A stretch of DNA of 64,000 bases from Lasiosphaeris hirsuta (GCA_030549175.1 JAUKUA010000004.1:5828001-5892000), one strand, 5' to 3'; positions 21,701 to 33,661 are shown, counted from the first letter of the stretch. Notes: generated by a model not told the origin, from the sequence alone. Numbers and translations: made by a program.

Positions 21701-22394
21701 TTTTAGACTGCATAGGTTTTGGAGTCTGCATGGGCTTAGAGTGGCATGGGCCTAGATGGTAGTCGGCAGTCATGAAATTACTAGGGGTTTACATGGGCTT
21801 AGAATAGCATGGGGTTTATTAGACGGTAGTCGGCAGTTTGACTGGGGCGTGGATCAATGCTAGACCTCATCGACAGGCGATACATAAACGAGCAAAATCA
21901 GGCCAGTCCAAGCATAGACCCCGCCGAGTACGAGTCAATTGCCTTCCGCAAAGTAAAAATGGCATTCCAGTGTCGCGACTGCTAGTCTCCTCCGCGTGTG
22001 TGCGCCTGCAGAGCCATCTAGGCCTGTGGTTTGCAGCCATTCTACTGCGCGCAGGAGGGCAGTATTCTGAAGCCAACAAATCCCATGGAGGAGGGGCAGC
22101 AGATCCAGCCATTCAACCAATTAGGGCGCAAAAGATATAGGCAGAATTCCACACCGCCCATCTGATAAGCGCAATCAGCCATTCGATAGGTAGAATTTCA
22201 CCCACCGCCTTCCAATTTCAACAAGTCAATTCGGCAGCCGATCAATCCACCATTCCGACCGGGAGAGTCAAGGTGTTGAATGATACGAAAATGCGGAAAA
22301 AGAAGATATCCTCTAAATCGCGTGGAATAGGCAATTACAGTGGTATATTCGGACTTGTGAATAGTTGCGTTGCGCGCACAGGAGGGCTCATAAC

Positions 22395-22560
22395 CTGTGG
22401 GCAAGACAGAGCAATGTAAAATGGTGATGAATTCTGTGGTGTTGCGGGCGAGGATTTCCCTGGCCTGCAATAGCTATCTATGTGTGGCCCAAATGGCACT
22501 AGCCTAGGCGAGGTGGCGTGTGCACCCCGCACCCTCGAGGTGGGGCACCACCTCCAACAG
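22395..22560 (+). repeat. Diverged direct repeat, copy 1
   Basis: Shares several blocks with 22716-22869, including GACAGAGCAA, TGGTGTTG, CAGCTATCTA-like and AGGCGAGGTGGCGTGTGCACCC. Transition differences between copies are compatible with RIP. Confidence 0.7.
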
Positions 22561-22715
22561 ACCCTGAGTGACCACCACTGGCTGCATGTTGATGACGTCC
22601 TTGCCTATCACTTCTAATTTACAGGGGGAGGCGGTGCAGTTGGCTGGGGGATCACGTTGCCCGTGGCTGTGAGGTTGGCATAGATGCCTCGTACATCCTG
22701 GCCATAGAACGCGCA

Positions 22716-22869
22716 GCTTTTGTGTGGGCGAGACAGAGCAAATGGAAAAGTGTTGATAGATTGGTGGTGTTGTGAGCCAAGTTTTTTCTAGCCCTGCAAC
22801 AGCTATCTAGGTGTTGGCCCAAAGGCACTAGCTAGGCGAGGTGGCGTGTGCACCCTGCACCTCCAACAT
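22716..22869 (+). repeat. Diverged direct repeat, copy 2
   Basis: Second copy of the unit at 22395-22560, same orientation. Function unknown; probably part of a degenerate mobile element or segmental duplication. Confidence 0.7.
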
Positions 22870-23479
22870 TTTGTCCGTCTCGCACCACTCAAAGAGTTTC
22901 TCTGCCGTGGTTTGGTATGTGATGGCCTCGGTCATGACCGAGTCGATTCCAGCAGAACGGCGGTCGACGGCTCCGTCCAATACCATTCTCCCCACCCTGT
23001 TGGGGTAGAGTTCAGCATACGACTGAGATCTATAAGCTCGCTATAACTCCATCAGCCAAGATTTTGAGACGCTGTTCTTTAACGAAACACTCAAGACACC
23101 GGTGCCAGTCCTAGATCCTGTCCTCATAGTCTCTAAGTTCTCGGCAGTTGTCCAAGGGGCTGTGAATGCCGAGGATGTGAGTATGGCAGCCGACCACAGA
23201 ACTATTCATGAAATACTCCGGACCTACAAACGCCAACTTTGAGCGGGTGGTCAAGCGCCTGCGAGTCTTGGTTGCCAATGCGGCGATAACAAGTTCGACG
23301 AAACTGGGTGCATTGGAATGCAACCCAAAGGCATGTTAACTTTTGGAATCCGTGGTCCGGGGGACTGCATTTTCGGCTATTCATCAAAGTTTCTAACTAC
23401 TATCTACAAGAGTATAAATCGAGATTGTTTCTAGCGTCAAAAGAGTTCCAGAGATAATACGCCGCGTCCAACAGTAATT

Positions 23480-25266
23480 CGGAATTTGAGCTCTGACTAT
23501 CGGCGTTTGACCGGTGCCGCAACCGTCAGTTTGTTGGCAGGCAATCAACCCTCCATTACCTTGACAAAATTCTTTGGGGTTCGTCGCCGGAGAGCGGCCT
23601 TCAGCTTGCCATCCTGTATGGGACCGGAGGGGTTAGCAAAACTCAGATAGCCCTGGAATACGCCTACTTATCCAAGCCCAAGTGCAGCGCGGTGTTTTGG
23701 GTCGACGGTAGCATAGAGTCGGCCATTCGCAGCTTCGCGAGGAATCTGCTTAATATCAAGAGCCACTACGATTCGCTGGGTATTGGTACCATGGAAGAGC
23801 ATCCGAGATATAGACGCGTCAAAGAGGCTCTCAACGAAGCAAGCATAGAAATAAAGGATTCCCCAAATGCAAACGCAGCAACTCGCAACTTCGATTCCGG
23901 GGCCCAATACCTCGTTGATGCATTCATCTACTAGCTTTCCCTTGACTCTAACCGAGACTGGCTCATCATTCTGGATAATGTGGACGACCTCGAGTCCTTC
24001 GACTTCCGGGAGCTCATACCCCAAACCGAAGAACATGGCGCCGTCACTCTTACGAGCAGGAGATCCGATCTAGTCGTGAGGTGGGATGCTATCGAGGTCA
24101 AGACAATGGACGAAGACGAAGCCACCGACCTGGTTATTGCTAGCACAAAGTTCGCGGTACAGCGTGGTACACGTAGTAGGTCGAATCCCCTCCTGCCCAT
24201 TCCCAGCTCTAAAATCTTTTCCCTAACAATGGTATTGGCAGGATGGCAAGACGCCCAACACCTTGTTGAGATGCTGGGATACTTACCATTTGGCCATTGT
24301 CCAGGCTGGTTCCTTCATAGCCGTCCGACGGCCGCCACCAAATCCGACAGCTAATTATATCGAGCTCTTTCGCCGGAACCCGCGGACGGTTTTGGGTCAC
24401 AAGAACAAGCCGAAAGCGACTTGCGACTATCGAAACGACACCATTTTGACAACTTGGGAGATCTCGTATCACACCGTACGCGAGAAGATGCCTAGAGCCG
24501 CACAGATACTGCAAATGTGCGCGCCTTTCTACATCGTGAAGAGATCCAAGAAGACCTGTTTCTCTCTGGGCTACCGTCAAGCCAGAGCAAAGGCACGGGA
24601 GACTCTCGAAATGCTGTATCGGTACCCAGCAGTCCCAGATCTACGGAAGTAAAGCTGCCGCATATCATGAGTATCCTTGCCTTGTACAGCACAGAATACC
24701 TTTATTGCCTCCCAGGCCCGGCCCAGCTATCTAGAACAGTGTCAGATGTGTGGGAATTACCCCAGGGCACATCCCACCGGGGCAAGGATGCATTTTTGAA
24801 ACAGCCGTCTCTTTCCCATGACCGGAGTGCTTTCCAGACGGCAAGTCAGCTCCTCTCATACCTGGGAGCTCCTACTGCAACTTCACAACCACTTGTTGGG
24901 CATTCACCGGTCCACCGCTACGGAAATACTTGGGTGCATCTCATGCCAAGCGGCGGCATCGTTGGGGGAGCGAGGAGGCGCAGATGCTTCACGTGCTGGG
25001 GGTCTGCGCTCGTTCATTGGAACTAGCTTGCAAGGAAGAGAGCGCGCTAGCTTGGTTACGAATGGCTGTTTTGCACGAGCGAGCGCGTCCTTGGCCATTC
25101 CCATCCCACAACACACAACTAAGATTGGCATCGCTGAGAACACTAGGGAGTGCTGGGCTGCCGAAATGCATTCTTTCATGACGTACATGTACCGTCTCAT
25201 TACTCTCGGGCCTGATGACATCCTCACTCGTGAGGCGAAAAGCCTCTCAACGCAGGCATGCTTCTA
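23480..25266 (+). pseudogene. NB-ARC NOD-like receptor, degraded
   Basis: Coding traces of a fungal NB-ARC protein in changing frames. About 23507-23690 reads FVGRQSTLHYLDKIL, then the P-loop YGTGGVSKTQIALEYAYLS (normally GLGGVGKT). The frame continues to about 23930 and meets a stop in DAFIY*LSLDSN, after which DWLIILDNVDDLESFDF (Walker B-like) follows, then TSRRSDLV. A further frame (24263-24650) gives the winged-helix part: YHLAIVQAGSFIAV, YIELFRRNPRTVLG and TCDYRNDTILTTWEIS. Downstream to 25266 only weak traces remain. Such proteins sense non-self and often signal through an N-terminal effector; here the effector is not recoverable. Several stops and frame changes make it non-functional. 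Confidence 0.8.
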
Positions 25267-25526
25267 GTGCGGCAATACCATACTTCGAGACGTTAGCGTG
25301 GAACACAGTGACCGCATGGAGACATGTAGTCACACTGCTGACGATGTCGAATGCGCCTTGAAGAAAGGTATATCAGGCGGCCGATAACTTCTAGCCAATG
25401 TCTCAAAGATATCACCTCGCCGCTGCTGCACGAAACCATTCGAATCATGGGAGCTATTTGGCCACGAGTACGGCAAATTCATGTGGTCCTTTCTGCCGTT
25501 GCACATCTGGCTGGCCTGTAAAGATT

Positions 25527-26351
25527 TCAAAGATGGCCCGAACGGAGCATGTTGTCGATTATTTTCTCAACTTTCTCCGAGTTGAACAGGATGACTGGAG
25601 CAGGTATATGGTGTTTCAACAACAATTTATGATCACCGTCCTCACCACTCTTAGCCACGTAGGTAGTACTGCTTTGGAGATCAACAACCACGGGAAGGAA
25701 TATCATTCGCGTTCTCAAGCGGCTGTGGCAGCGCTCAGCGTTCTTGACTGCCTTGGAAGTTTGGTAACCGTTGTAGCAGCTCCAGTCGGGAACCCACGAC
25801 TGCAGTTGCTGTTGACGTTGGCCCACTAGATAGGGAGGGAAAACAAAGTCCAGGAGGTCCAGGGTGTCCAATGTCTCCAGGATGTAGCGCGTGGCAGCTA
25901 CATAGCAAGCCGCAGGCGATAGCCCATAGTCGGCTATTATCCTGTTGTACCTCGATATGCCGAGCACGCCGAAGATATTGTCGCCGTCACCCTTCGCCTT
26001 GGACCACCGAGACAGCGAGATAGCGCCCAGAAGGTCTAGCATACCAGCCTTATCAGTATGTTCGGGATAAGGATGTGGTTGGCAGATATTCAACCGCGTG
26101 TGGTTGAGGAGGTGCGACAAGCAGAACGTGATGGCCCCTATGAACCTGGCCTTGCCTAAATTCTTCAATTTACCCCGTGCTAGCCGATCAAATTGCTCCA
26201 TGAACTCAGATTCGGTACAACCGTTCGTTTGTTGGAAACCCACCCTTGATTGGCTATCTGCTGTGGTAACTCTGCGAGCGAGAGAGATGTGGTCCGCGCC
26301 CATTCTTCCAAGATAGGCCACAACACTAGGACGTTTCAACGACGAAGACAT
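25527..26351 (-). pseudogene. C-terminal part of a HET-family protein, HET core missing
   Basis: Open frame of 274 residues from ATG 26351. The central blocks resemble the region that follows the HET domain in het-6-type proteins: KGDGDNIFGVLGI, IIADYGLSPAACYVAATRYI, LDLLDFVFPP and LQSWVPDWS. The HET core motifs (SHCWG, WID..CI) are absent, and upstream sequence to about 26800 does not provide them, so this is a truncated remnant even though the frame is open. It faces the dead NB-ARC gene tail to tail. If expressed it could still be a regulator lacking the toxic domain, but this is speculative. Confidence 0.65.
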
Positions 26352-26806
26352 AGGGAAGGAGCAAAGATTGCGCGAAGAAAAGAAGAAAGCCCCACAGACT
26401 TTGGTGAACCGCCGACTCTATGTCGCAGACTCCTCTCTGATAACTGGTCCACGTCAAGGCCAAAAAACACATTATAGCTGATCACATGCAGTTCTAAACA
26501 CCTGGCCAATAGCACGTCTACACCGGCTCATTCATGGCAGTCATAGGTACACCACACCCAAGCGAGCGAATAGTCTTCGATATGCTCGCCTCTTGGACAC
26601 CAGCTTGTTACGGATCGCGGCCCTGATGCAGGAGGCGCGCTCCATCAATCGGGCATGCAGGGTGCCACTGTTAAAGTTGCAGCTATCAAGTCAGGGCTAT
26701 ACATTAATTGCGAAGGGCCCGCCAAATTGATCCACTTCCCACAGTCTGCCGCGTAGGTAATACGATATGTGATCCAGGAACGCCTCACTGGTGACTAGTA
26801 TGCGAA
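26352..26806. other. Intergenic stretch
   Basis: About 450 bp between the HET remnant and the amidase remnant. I see no motif or gene in it. Confidence 0.5.
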
Positions 26807-27268
26807 ATGTTAGATTTGGGCAGAAATATTCACAGGATCGCTTGCGTTGTTCAACCTTCATCAACTCCTGTCCCGAATGGCTACCCCAAAATCTCGCGTG
26901 TCAGTGAACGCCAGATTCTCGACTCTAGACTTACGACCAACGTCGACTTGGTACACCTGTACGCCGATCAAATTACCAAGCAAAATAGCTATCTCCACGC
27001 AATCAGAAAGGTTGCGCCCCTAGATAAAATCCTCGACGAGGCCAGAGCGTTAGACGTGGAGCACAAGACCAAAAGCCCCAGGTCACCAATCCATGGAATC
27101 CCCATCAACCTAAAATCAGCTCCTATAAGCCATAACTCTTTATACCAAGTTGATTTGCCCAACCACGTTCAGGTCTTGAAGCATCGGCACTTTCAATCTT
27201 CAAATCGACCGACATCACGGACTCCACATTACGACAATACCTATTTCTTTTACATCGTCAAAGAGTAG
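26807..27268 (+). pseudogene. N-terminal fragment of an amidase-signature enzyme
   Basis: Open frame of 153 residues whose middle matches the start of amidase-signature hydrolases: SERQILDSRLTTNVDLVHLY, then ITKQNSYLHAIRKVAPLDKI, ILDEARALDVE and SPIHGIPINLKSAP, where the Lys of GIP..LK is the first residue of the Ser-cisSer-Lys triad. After about 27125 homology stops and the two catalytic Ser segments are missing, so the enzyme is truncated. The fragment has no obvious partner downstream. Confidence 0.7.
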
Positions 27269-29296
27269 ATGATACGAACTGTCTCAGAGATCGGTATTGT
27301 GACAAAGGTTTGAAGAAGGGACCAAAGAAAAATATAGAAAAGAAGTACTTCAAAGTGGTCGAGTGACTTGATTGGCCGTAGTGATGATGCGGCCCATGAG
27401 AGCTTCTTCCCACCGCTTGCCACACTGTGCCCAGCTGCCGGCACTGGGATATGCTACGAGCGACTCTTTCCAGCCCTCTTCACAGAGGAGTGTATTGTCC
27501 GCAAGTTGCATCTTCCTCATAGTAATCGATAACTTCAGAAGCACCACAGCGCGTCAGCTGTCAAAGACGTCAGTACTGGAAGAAGGGGTTTTTGGAGGAA
27601 CGACAGCGGAACACCATATTCTAGAGCAATGTACTGGTCTAGGATGAAACCGTTCGACAAGGAATGCAAAGCCCGACTTCTTCAATTCAGGCGCCTACGA
27701 CACGAATTGAAGCCCAAGTCACTTCTTTCGCTTCCTGAGGCCCTTGATACAGTCTTCATCGATATATTTGTTCACAGAGCTAACAGAGAGCATAACAATT
27801 ATTATTTAGGTAACTAAAAGTTGAAAAGAAAAAAGCAAAAAAAACTTTAGTTTTCAACGTCACGACGTTGTTGAATCTCTTTTGTTAAGTTTGTGACTCA
27901 GACTGCGCACGAGTAGAAAGTTTGTGAAAACATAGATAATAGCCATTGTTTTGCTGCGGCACGTGATTTCTCGGCTCCCGGCTGCATTGGCACACCTAGG
28001 CGCTCGAGAGTCTATCAAAGCAATTGATTCTCACAGTCAGACTTCCAAGGTTACCAGTACTGAGAGTGCTCAGCTGAGTGGCTAGTTAAGCGGCGAGTCA
28101 AGCGACGAGTCAAGTGCCCTGCTGTCGAGTATCCTCCCTACCCGTCAGCCTACATACAAAGCGGAGGGGCCGGGAGGTCCTGGTTCAGGAGGGAGCACCT
28201 TGGACCCTATCCTGACAAGTCAAGTTTTGGTAGGAGAATGATCAAAACGTGTCTTGGAGGTAGAATATGCAGTCAGGTGCCAGGGGATGGGGTTCTGAAA
28301 GGGTTGAGGGCGAGGGACAGGTAACGTTATTGGTGTTGATATTTTGGAGCTTTTCGGTAGAAAAGGTGGCAAAGGAGCTGTTGGGGTAGGTTGCCGATAA
28401 CATGGTGACCAGGGTGATGAGGGGGTGTTGCGGTTGTCGGTGAAGAGGAAGGTGGTTGGTATCGCGGAGGCAGGGCGGCTGGTGTCAAATACGGATCCTG
28501 CATGTATCAGCCGGGAAACACGAAGTTAACTGCGTTGCAAGGGTGGGGGGCTGAAGGAGCGGCCAAGTGGCCGAGGAGCGCCCACCTGGACGGAGCGCAT
28601 TGGTAAGTTCTCGTCGGGGCTTAAAAAAAAACCAAAAAAAACGCTATGACCCCCTTGCTCATGGAACCCCTTGCTAGCGAAAGAGGGCAAGAGGGGTTGT
28701 GGGGGGTTTTCGATACCCCGGTCAGCGAGCGCAAGTGCCGTCGGGAGTGCGCCGAGCGCGCTGAGCGCTCCCGCTCGTGCAGTTCCCAAGGTGGTAATTA
28801 CGGAAACCCTGGTTACCGCCACCCCTCCGCCACTGTTTCACCATGGATCAGTTTCTCTCATCCTCATCTGGCCAGGGAAGCTTCGAAGTCACGGCAAAAA
28901 CGTCCAACGCGTCACCATCCGAAGGGCGAATCTGGCGTGTTCATCCTGGGACAAAAAGTCCTATGTTACGATGAGAGTGGACCAAACGATTAGCGAGTCT
29001 TCCCCGGAAACAAATCTCGTCATAGAGAAGAAACATTCAGCACGAGTTGGCGTATCTGCACAGGTAATCGGCTTTTTCCTTTTGTCGGAGCGCGTCACAC
29101 ATCTCCGAGACCACAAAACAGTGGCCCCGCACTCACAATCGATGGGTGCAACGAATGTAGACTCAAAGCGTGCTGAAAGAGACCAGGAGTCAGAAGATCA
29201 AGGCTCAATTATGCCTCGCAAATTTTGCGATACCAACAACGATCACAAGCTAGATAAACTGCTGTGGGGGGGGGGGGAGGGGGGCCCTGCGTGCCC
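27269..29296. other. 2-kb region without recognisable gene
   Basis: Short frames only. It contains A-rich runs at about 27826-27846 and 28622-28640, a small inverted repeat near 28646-28697 (CCCCCTTGCTC against GGGCAAGAGGGG), and a G run at 29265-29280 just beyond the GH12 3' end. Some of it should be the GH12 3' UTR. Confidence 0.5.
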
Positions 29297-30421
29297 CTAA
29301 CAAATGCTAAGTACAAACAAAGGTATGAGGAAACTGACAGCCATGCTCAGGAGGCTCGGGGGCTGGTGCTTTCCTGCTGGGGAATTGCACACCGGAATTG
29401 GGACACCACTCTCCGAAGTGATATTCATCAAAAGCGACTCAGCAGTAAAGGCAATAGGGTCCGAAGCAAAAAACGACTCGGACCCAAAACTCACGGTACC
29501 AATATATGCATCCGCCGGCACCAGCTTGTTCTTCCATAGGTACTGGATAAGAGGAGATATGTCGTGGGAGAAGCTTGTGTAATTCCTATCGGGCATCCAG
29601 GTATAGGTGCTGCGGCCCGCCTCAGCGGATCCCACAAACAGCGTGCTAATGGTGGGTGTGTCAGCCTTGCATGTATGTGTGTAAGGGATGAAGGGACGAT
29701 ACTCACAAGCTGTGGTCCCCAAGTTTGAGTCGCGGTGCGTTGTGAGACTTCTTATCCCATCCGAGGGGCTGGACGTCGCCGAAAACACCGAGCCAGACCA
29801 TGATCTCCATGCCGGCAACGGTTTCGTTGCCGGCCTTTGCGGGGTCGACGTCGGCCCATATGTCAAGGGCGACATTGGCACGGCATTGCGTCTTGGTAAG
29901 GCCGGCCGTGTCCAAAGTTAGGTTGGGTGCCGGTGTGGGCCCGGCATCAAGGTTCATCCCCCATTCTGCATTCACTTGCAGAGAACCGATGTCGTGGAAC
30001 TGGAGGGGTAGCAGCGGCGACCCGAGCTTGACGTGCGGATAAGAGTGGACGATATAGACTGGGAGGGATGTCCAGTGAAAAGTTGCGACGAAAGATTGCT
30101 CATCGTCTCCAACCTGGGGAATGGAGACCCGTCAGCTAGGATGCGGGTTTAGGGGGGGGGAGGGGAGTGGTTGTCAACTTGCATCAAGGCATTGGTAACC
30201 TTTCCCATCAGAATTCCATGCATTGGCACAGACTGCAAGACGCGTCACGATCAGGTCGGGCGGTTCCAAGGTTGGCCGGTTGACCACTCACATGTGTTGT
30301 TGGTTCCTTCGGTCGGACATTGCGTGGTCGGTACCCGACAGTCAGAACCACAAAGCGCCGTGGCCGCGCACACGCGTGTGCTGGCACCGAGGGCAACGAC
30401 AGCTCGTGCAAGCCACTTCAT
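29297..30421 (-). CDS. GPI-type GH12 endo-beta-glucanase
   Basis: Glycoside hydrolase family 12, 311 residues, exons 30292-30421, 30183-30232, 29707-30113, 29297-29645. Introns 1 and 3 are GT-AG; intron 2 (30114-30182) is only in frame if it uses a GCAAGT donor. A signal peptide (MKWLARAVVALGAS...) is followed by paired Cys residues, SYPHVKL, and the family core: GMEIMVWLG with nucleophile Glu163, SFSHDISPLIQYLW, and YIGTVSFGSESF with acid/base Glu252. After the domain comes NSPAGKHQPPSLL and a hydrophobic end (SMAVSFLIPLFVLSIC), a typical GPI-attachment signal, so the enzyme is probably held at the plasma membrane or wall. GH12 members cut beta-1,4-glucan, xyloglucan or mixed-linkage glucan. 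It is divergent from the GT2 gene at 31639. Confidence 0.88.
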
Positions 30422-31040
30422 TCCCCACTGACCGGACGAAAGCGTGCAGATGGGACAGGAATCCAAGGATTGTCCAGTGAGAAAAATCAAAAAATCAGAA
30501 AAGATTTTCAAGCATTCATATCTATTATCTACCCCTTGACCGCCACCAAAATCCCCCACGTCTGCAAGAGAAGCTAGGGGGCCAGGGCCGACCGCCGGCG
30601 CTAAGCAGCCGTGTTATCTGTGGCTTGACAACTCACGACGGCCGAATAACGCCATCGGGTGCCGACCCCAATGAAAGCCCGAGGAAATGTCTCGGACTTC
30701 AGAGTCCGGCCTGCAAGCCCCGTTTGACGCCCGTTCAGCGTGTCAGCTTGCGTCCTCTTGCGGCTGGGCCAGCAGCGGGCCAACGCTGGACCAGGGGCCA
30801 GTCATCTTAATCTGGGTAAGTCTATCTCGATTGATCGCCGGCACGCTCCGTCCGGCGTCAAGAGCCGCATTATTGGCCGGGCCCAGCAGCTGGGGTTCCG
30901 CATTGTCCGCTTTGCGCGGTGAAAATACGGAGAGAGAGTATTTTCCGTATTACACAGGGTATGCAGTGAATGACTGACAGCCACGACATGTGACATCTGC
31001 ACCCAGCCACCCATCTCGTATGTTGAGTGCAGCGTTGAGG

Positions 31041-31071
<31 letters not shown>

Positions 31072-31638
31072 CATGTGTATGTGTGTGCCTTGAAGGCTGG
31101 GGACAAGCAAAGACCCGACTTCCCCCGCGGTACTCGTAACATTTTTTTACCAAGATTTTCTGCCTCGTCTCTCACCTGCCGGCGGGGGGGGGGGACCCTC
31201 CGAGTCTTTACCGTGCTTGCGCAGCCCAGCCCAAGCAGACATGACGGCTTTGTTGTTAGCGGAAATTCACGCTCTTGTACAATACGTAATGTTACCAGCA
31301 ACACGGGCCCGGCCTTCCCTGCTGGCAAATGTGCCAAGCGGTCGCCGATCCCCCGCCCATGTTCGGCCATGCACGCCTTTCCAATATCCCCTTTCTTGTT
31401 TTGCTGGCATTCCCACTGTCTCGGTTTTGACCATGGCGGCCCTCATCACCACTGATGGGCGTCGAATTAGTGCGATGAGCAACAGAGCAAATGTCCCGGG
31501 TTTGCAGCCACTAGCGGCAACCTCTAGTATTTTATCATGGCTCGACGTCTTCATCCATTGTGAGATGTGAGTTCCGGTGGGTTCGAACTGTTCTCTGAGA
31601 GCGGATAACTGCATTCGTTTGTGCATTCGTTTATCACC
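30422..31638. promoter_or_regulatory. Shared divergent upstream region of GH12 and GT2 genes
   Basis: About 1.2 kb between two divergent start codons, with no convincing gene inside. It includes a GT dinucleotide tract (31042-31078), a G run (31184-31193) and TATA-like AT stretches. Co-regulation of the two genes is an inference from the head-to-head arrangement. Confidence 0.45.
31042..31088. repeat. GT dinucleotide microsatellite
   Basis: About 20 TG/GT units with one GCATG and TATG interruption, in the intergenic region upstream of the GT2 gene. Confidence 0.9.
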
Positions 31639-33661
31639 ATGTCTATCCGCAATGTGAGAGTTTGCTCCTCAAGGTTGATTCCGGCAAAATCTTGGCTGGT
31701 TGCTAACTAAAACAAAGCCGTTCGACACCCCGACCGACACCCCGACCCCGTGCGAGACTCCAACCCCGTCTCAGCGCGAAAGCAGGGCATCTTCGCCGCC
31801 CAACTCGCTGTTCATAGAAGCTATCCATGGCGCTGCCAGCAGCCCCCTCGACTACAGCGAGGCCTCTTCGGTGTTCACCAAGGCATGTTTCTTAAACGTC
31901 GAGCGTAAAGATGTCGTCTAACAGTCTCTCCCAAAGACCTTAGACGCGCCCGATGCCGAGAAGGATGCCGAGAGGAAATCGACGGCCACGGCCAACGTGC
32001 TCTCGGGAAGCACCTTGAACCTGCCCGACAGCAAGCCCGAACACGACGCGGCTGCTGGGAGCGAGCCCACCACACCCAAGCGCCCGAATATCTTCTCGAG
32101 GGCTTGGCTCCATGTGAGGCGGTCCTACAACACCTCAATCGTGCCGACCATCCTGCCGTCGCCACCCAGAGACGATGAGAAATACCTGTACGTAGGGCTG
32201 AACCGAGGGTTGCTCATCGGGTTCGACTTCTTCGCGGCACTGGCTGTCGGCGCGTCGACATGGCTCTTTGTCAAGTCTGGTCCCGCTTTCTATTGGTATG
32301 GTGTTTATGCAGCATTGATCTTCTTTTTCATTTACCCCGCCTACGCCCTCTTGAGCTTTTGCAAGGGCTTTGACTTTGACGGCCACAACAAGTCCCTTGC
32401 CGAACACCCAGTAACGGACGAGACGGCGCCAACCGTCGATATCTTCCTCCCCGTCTGCCGCGAGGAGTCTGAAGTTCTCGAGAACACGTGGACGTATGTG
32501 CAGAAGCTCGACTACCCCGCAGGAAAGGTCCAAGTCTACGTCCTCGACGACGGGGACGAGGAGCGGGTCGCCATCCGCGCGCGGGCCTTTGGGTTCAACT
32601 ACATTGTGCGCCCGGACCGGCCGCACCTGAAGAAGGCCGGCAACATCCGCTGGGCGTTCGCCGCCACCCACGGCGACTACTACGCCATCTTCGACGCCGA
32701 CTTTTGCCCGCGCCCCGACTTCCTCCTCGAGACCATCCCCGTCTGCCTGGCCAACCCAAAGGTCGCCATCGTCCAGACGCCGCAGTACTTCCGCTCCCTG
32801 CCCGAGCAGTCGTGGGTCGAGCAGGCCGCCGGGCCCGTCCAGGAGTACTTCTACCGCCTGGTGCAGACGTTGCGCGGCGCGTGGGGCGCGACCGTCTGCT
32901 GCGGTAGCAATGCCATCTACCGGCGGGAGGCGCTCGCCGAGGTCGGTGGCGCTGCCGAGGTCGAATCTTCTGAGGACATGTACACGGGCCTGATGATGGT
33001 CGACCGCGGGTGGCAGGTTCCCTACGTCCCCATCGTCCTCGCCTGCGGTGTCTGCCCCAGTACCATCCGGTCATACTTTGCCCAGCAGGCCCGGTGGTGC
33101 TCCGGCAGCGTTTATCTGCTCACGGATCGCAAGTTCTGGGCGACCAAGCTCACCTTTGTCCAGAAGATGTGCTTCGGCTTCGGCTTTCTCTACTACCTCA
33201 CCGCCGCGCTGGGTGTCTTTTTGAACCCACTACCCGGGCCGCTGCTGCTGTGGGTCAGCCCGAAGACGGTTCTATTTTACAACATGTTCTACGGCATCCC
33301 CGGCATCGTTCACGCCCTTGTCATCACACCGCTGTGGGCCAAGTCAAGATATCCCCCCATCAAAGTGGCCTACACCAACACGATTGTCGCCTACGCTTGC
33401 ATTGACACCTTTTTGAGCTGCATTTTCGGTCAAGGAGAAGGCAATTGGGTCTCGAGCGGCGCAAACAAGAAGAGCAAGAACACCCGGTACCGCAACATGA
33501 GGATCTTGGCCTGGATAATGACGATCCTGCACTACGGCAACTTGATTGCGGCTGTGACGTACCGTCTGCTCACTGGATTTCCTTGGTACCACGTCCTCCC
33601 GCTCCTCATCTTGGATGCCTTTTGGCTGTTTTGTTCTCACAGGTTTTTGATTGCCTCTTGA
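31639..33661 (+). CDS. Cellulose-synthase-like GT2 glucan synthase
   Basis: Processive family-2 glycosyltransferase, 634 residues, exons 31639-31653, 31718-31870, 31925-33661. The tiny first exon encodes MSIRN; intron 2 could instead be read as a GC-AG intron starting at 31882, adding four residues (VFTK). The N-terminal 90 residues are Ser/Pro/Thr-rich and cytosolic. Two TM spans precede the catalytic core with VLDDGDEE (Asp264), IFDADF (Asp313-Asp315), SSEDMYTG (Asp407) and the processive QQARW motif (443-447); about four to six TM spans follow. This is the BcsA-like topology. There is no PilZ domain. Fungal members (celA/tft1-type, recalled) make beta-glucans such as mixed-linkage glucan. 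The product here is not known. Confidence 0.93.

Larger units (their letters stand above)
21700..23459. other. Gene-poor region with dispersed direct repeats
   Basis: Two near copies of a 40-60-bp unit ending in GGTAGTCGGCAGT occur at about 21730-21772 and 21795-21838, and a larger diverged direct repeat at 22395-22560 and 22716-22869. Plus-strand frames near 23080-23240 (with AADHRTIHEILRTY) may be the ruined N-terminal part of the NB-ARC gene that follows. No intact gene seen. Confidence 0.5.

Noticed and set aside
21838..22140. Plus- and minus-strand frames of 80-100 codons
   Set aside because: No domain and low-complexity composition; inside a repeat-bearing stretch.
7500..27900. Starship-type giant transposon (tyrosine recombinase captain) carrying HET/NLR cargo
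   Set aside because: No tyrosine-recombinase (DUF3435-like) captain gene or terminal boundaries could be found.
28526..29300. Frames of 90-209 codons on both strands
   Set aside because: Read through A-rich and G-rich runs, with no protein-like motif or plausible start context.
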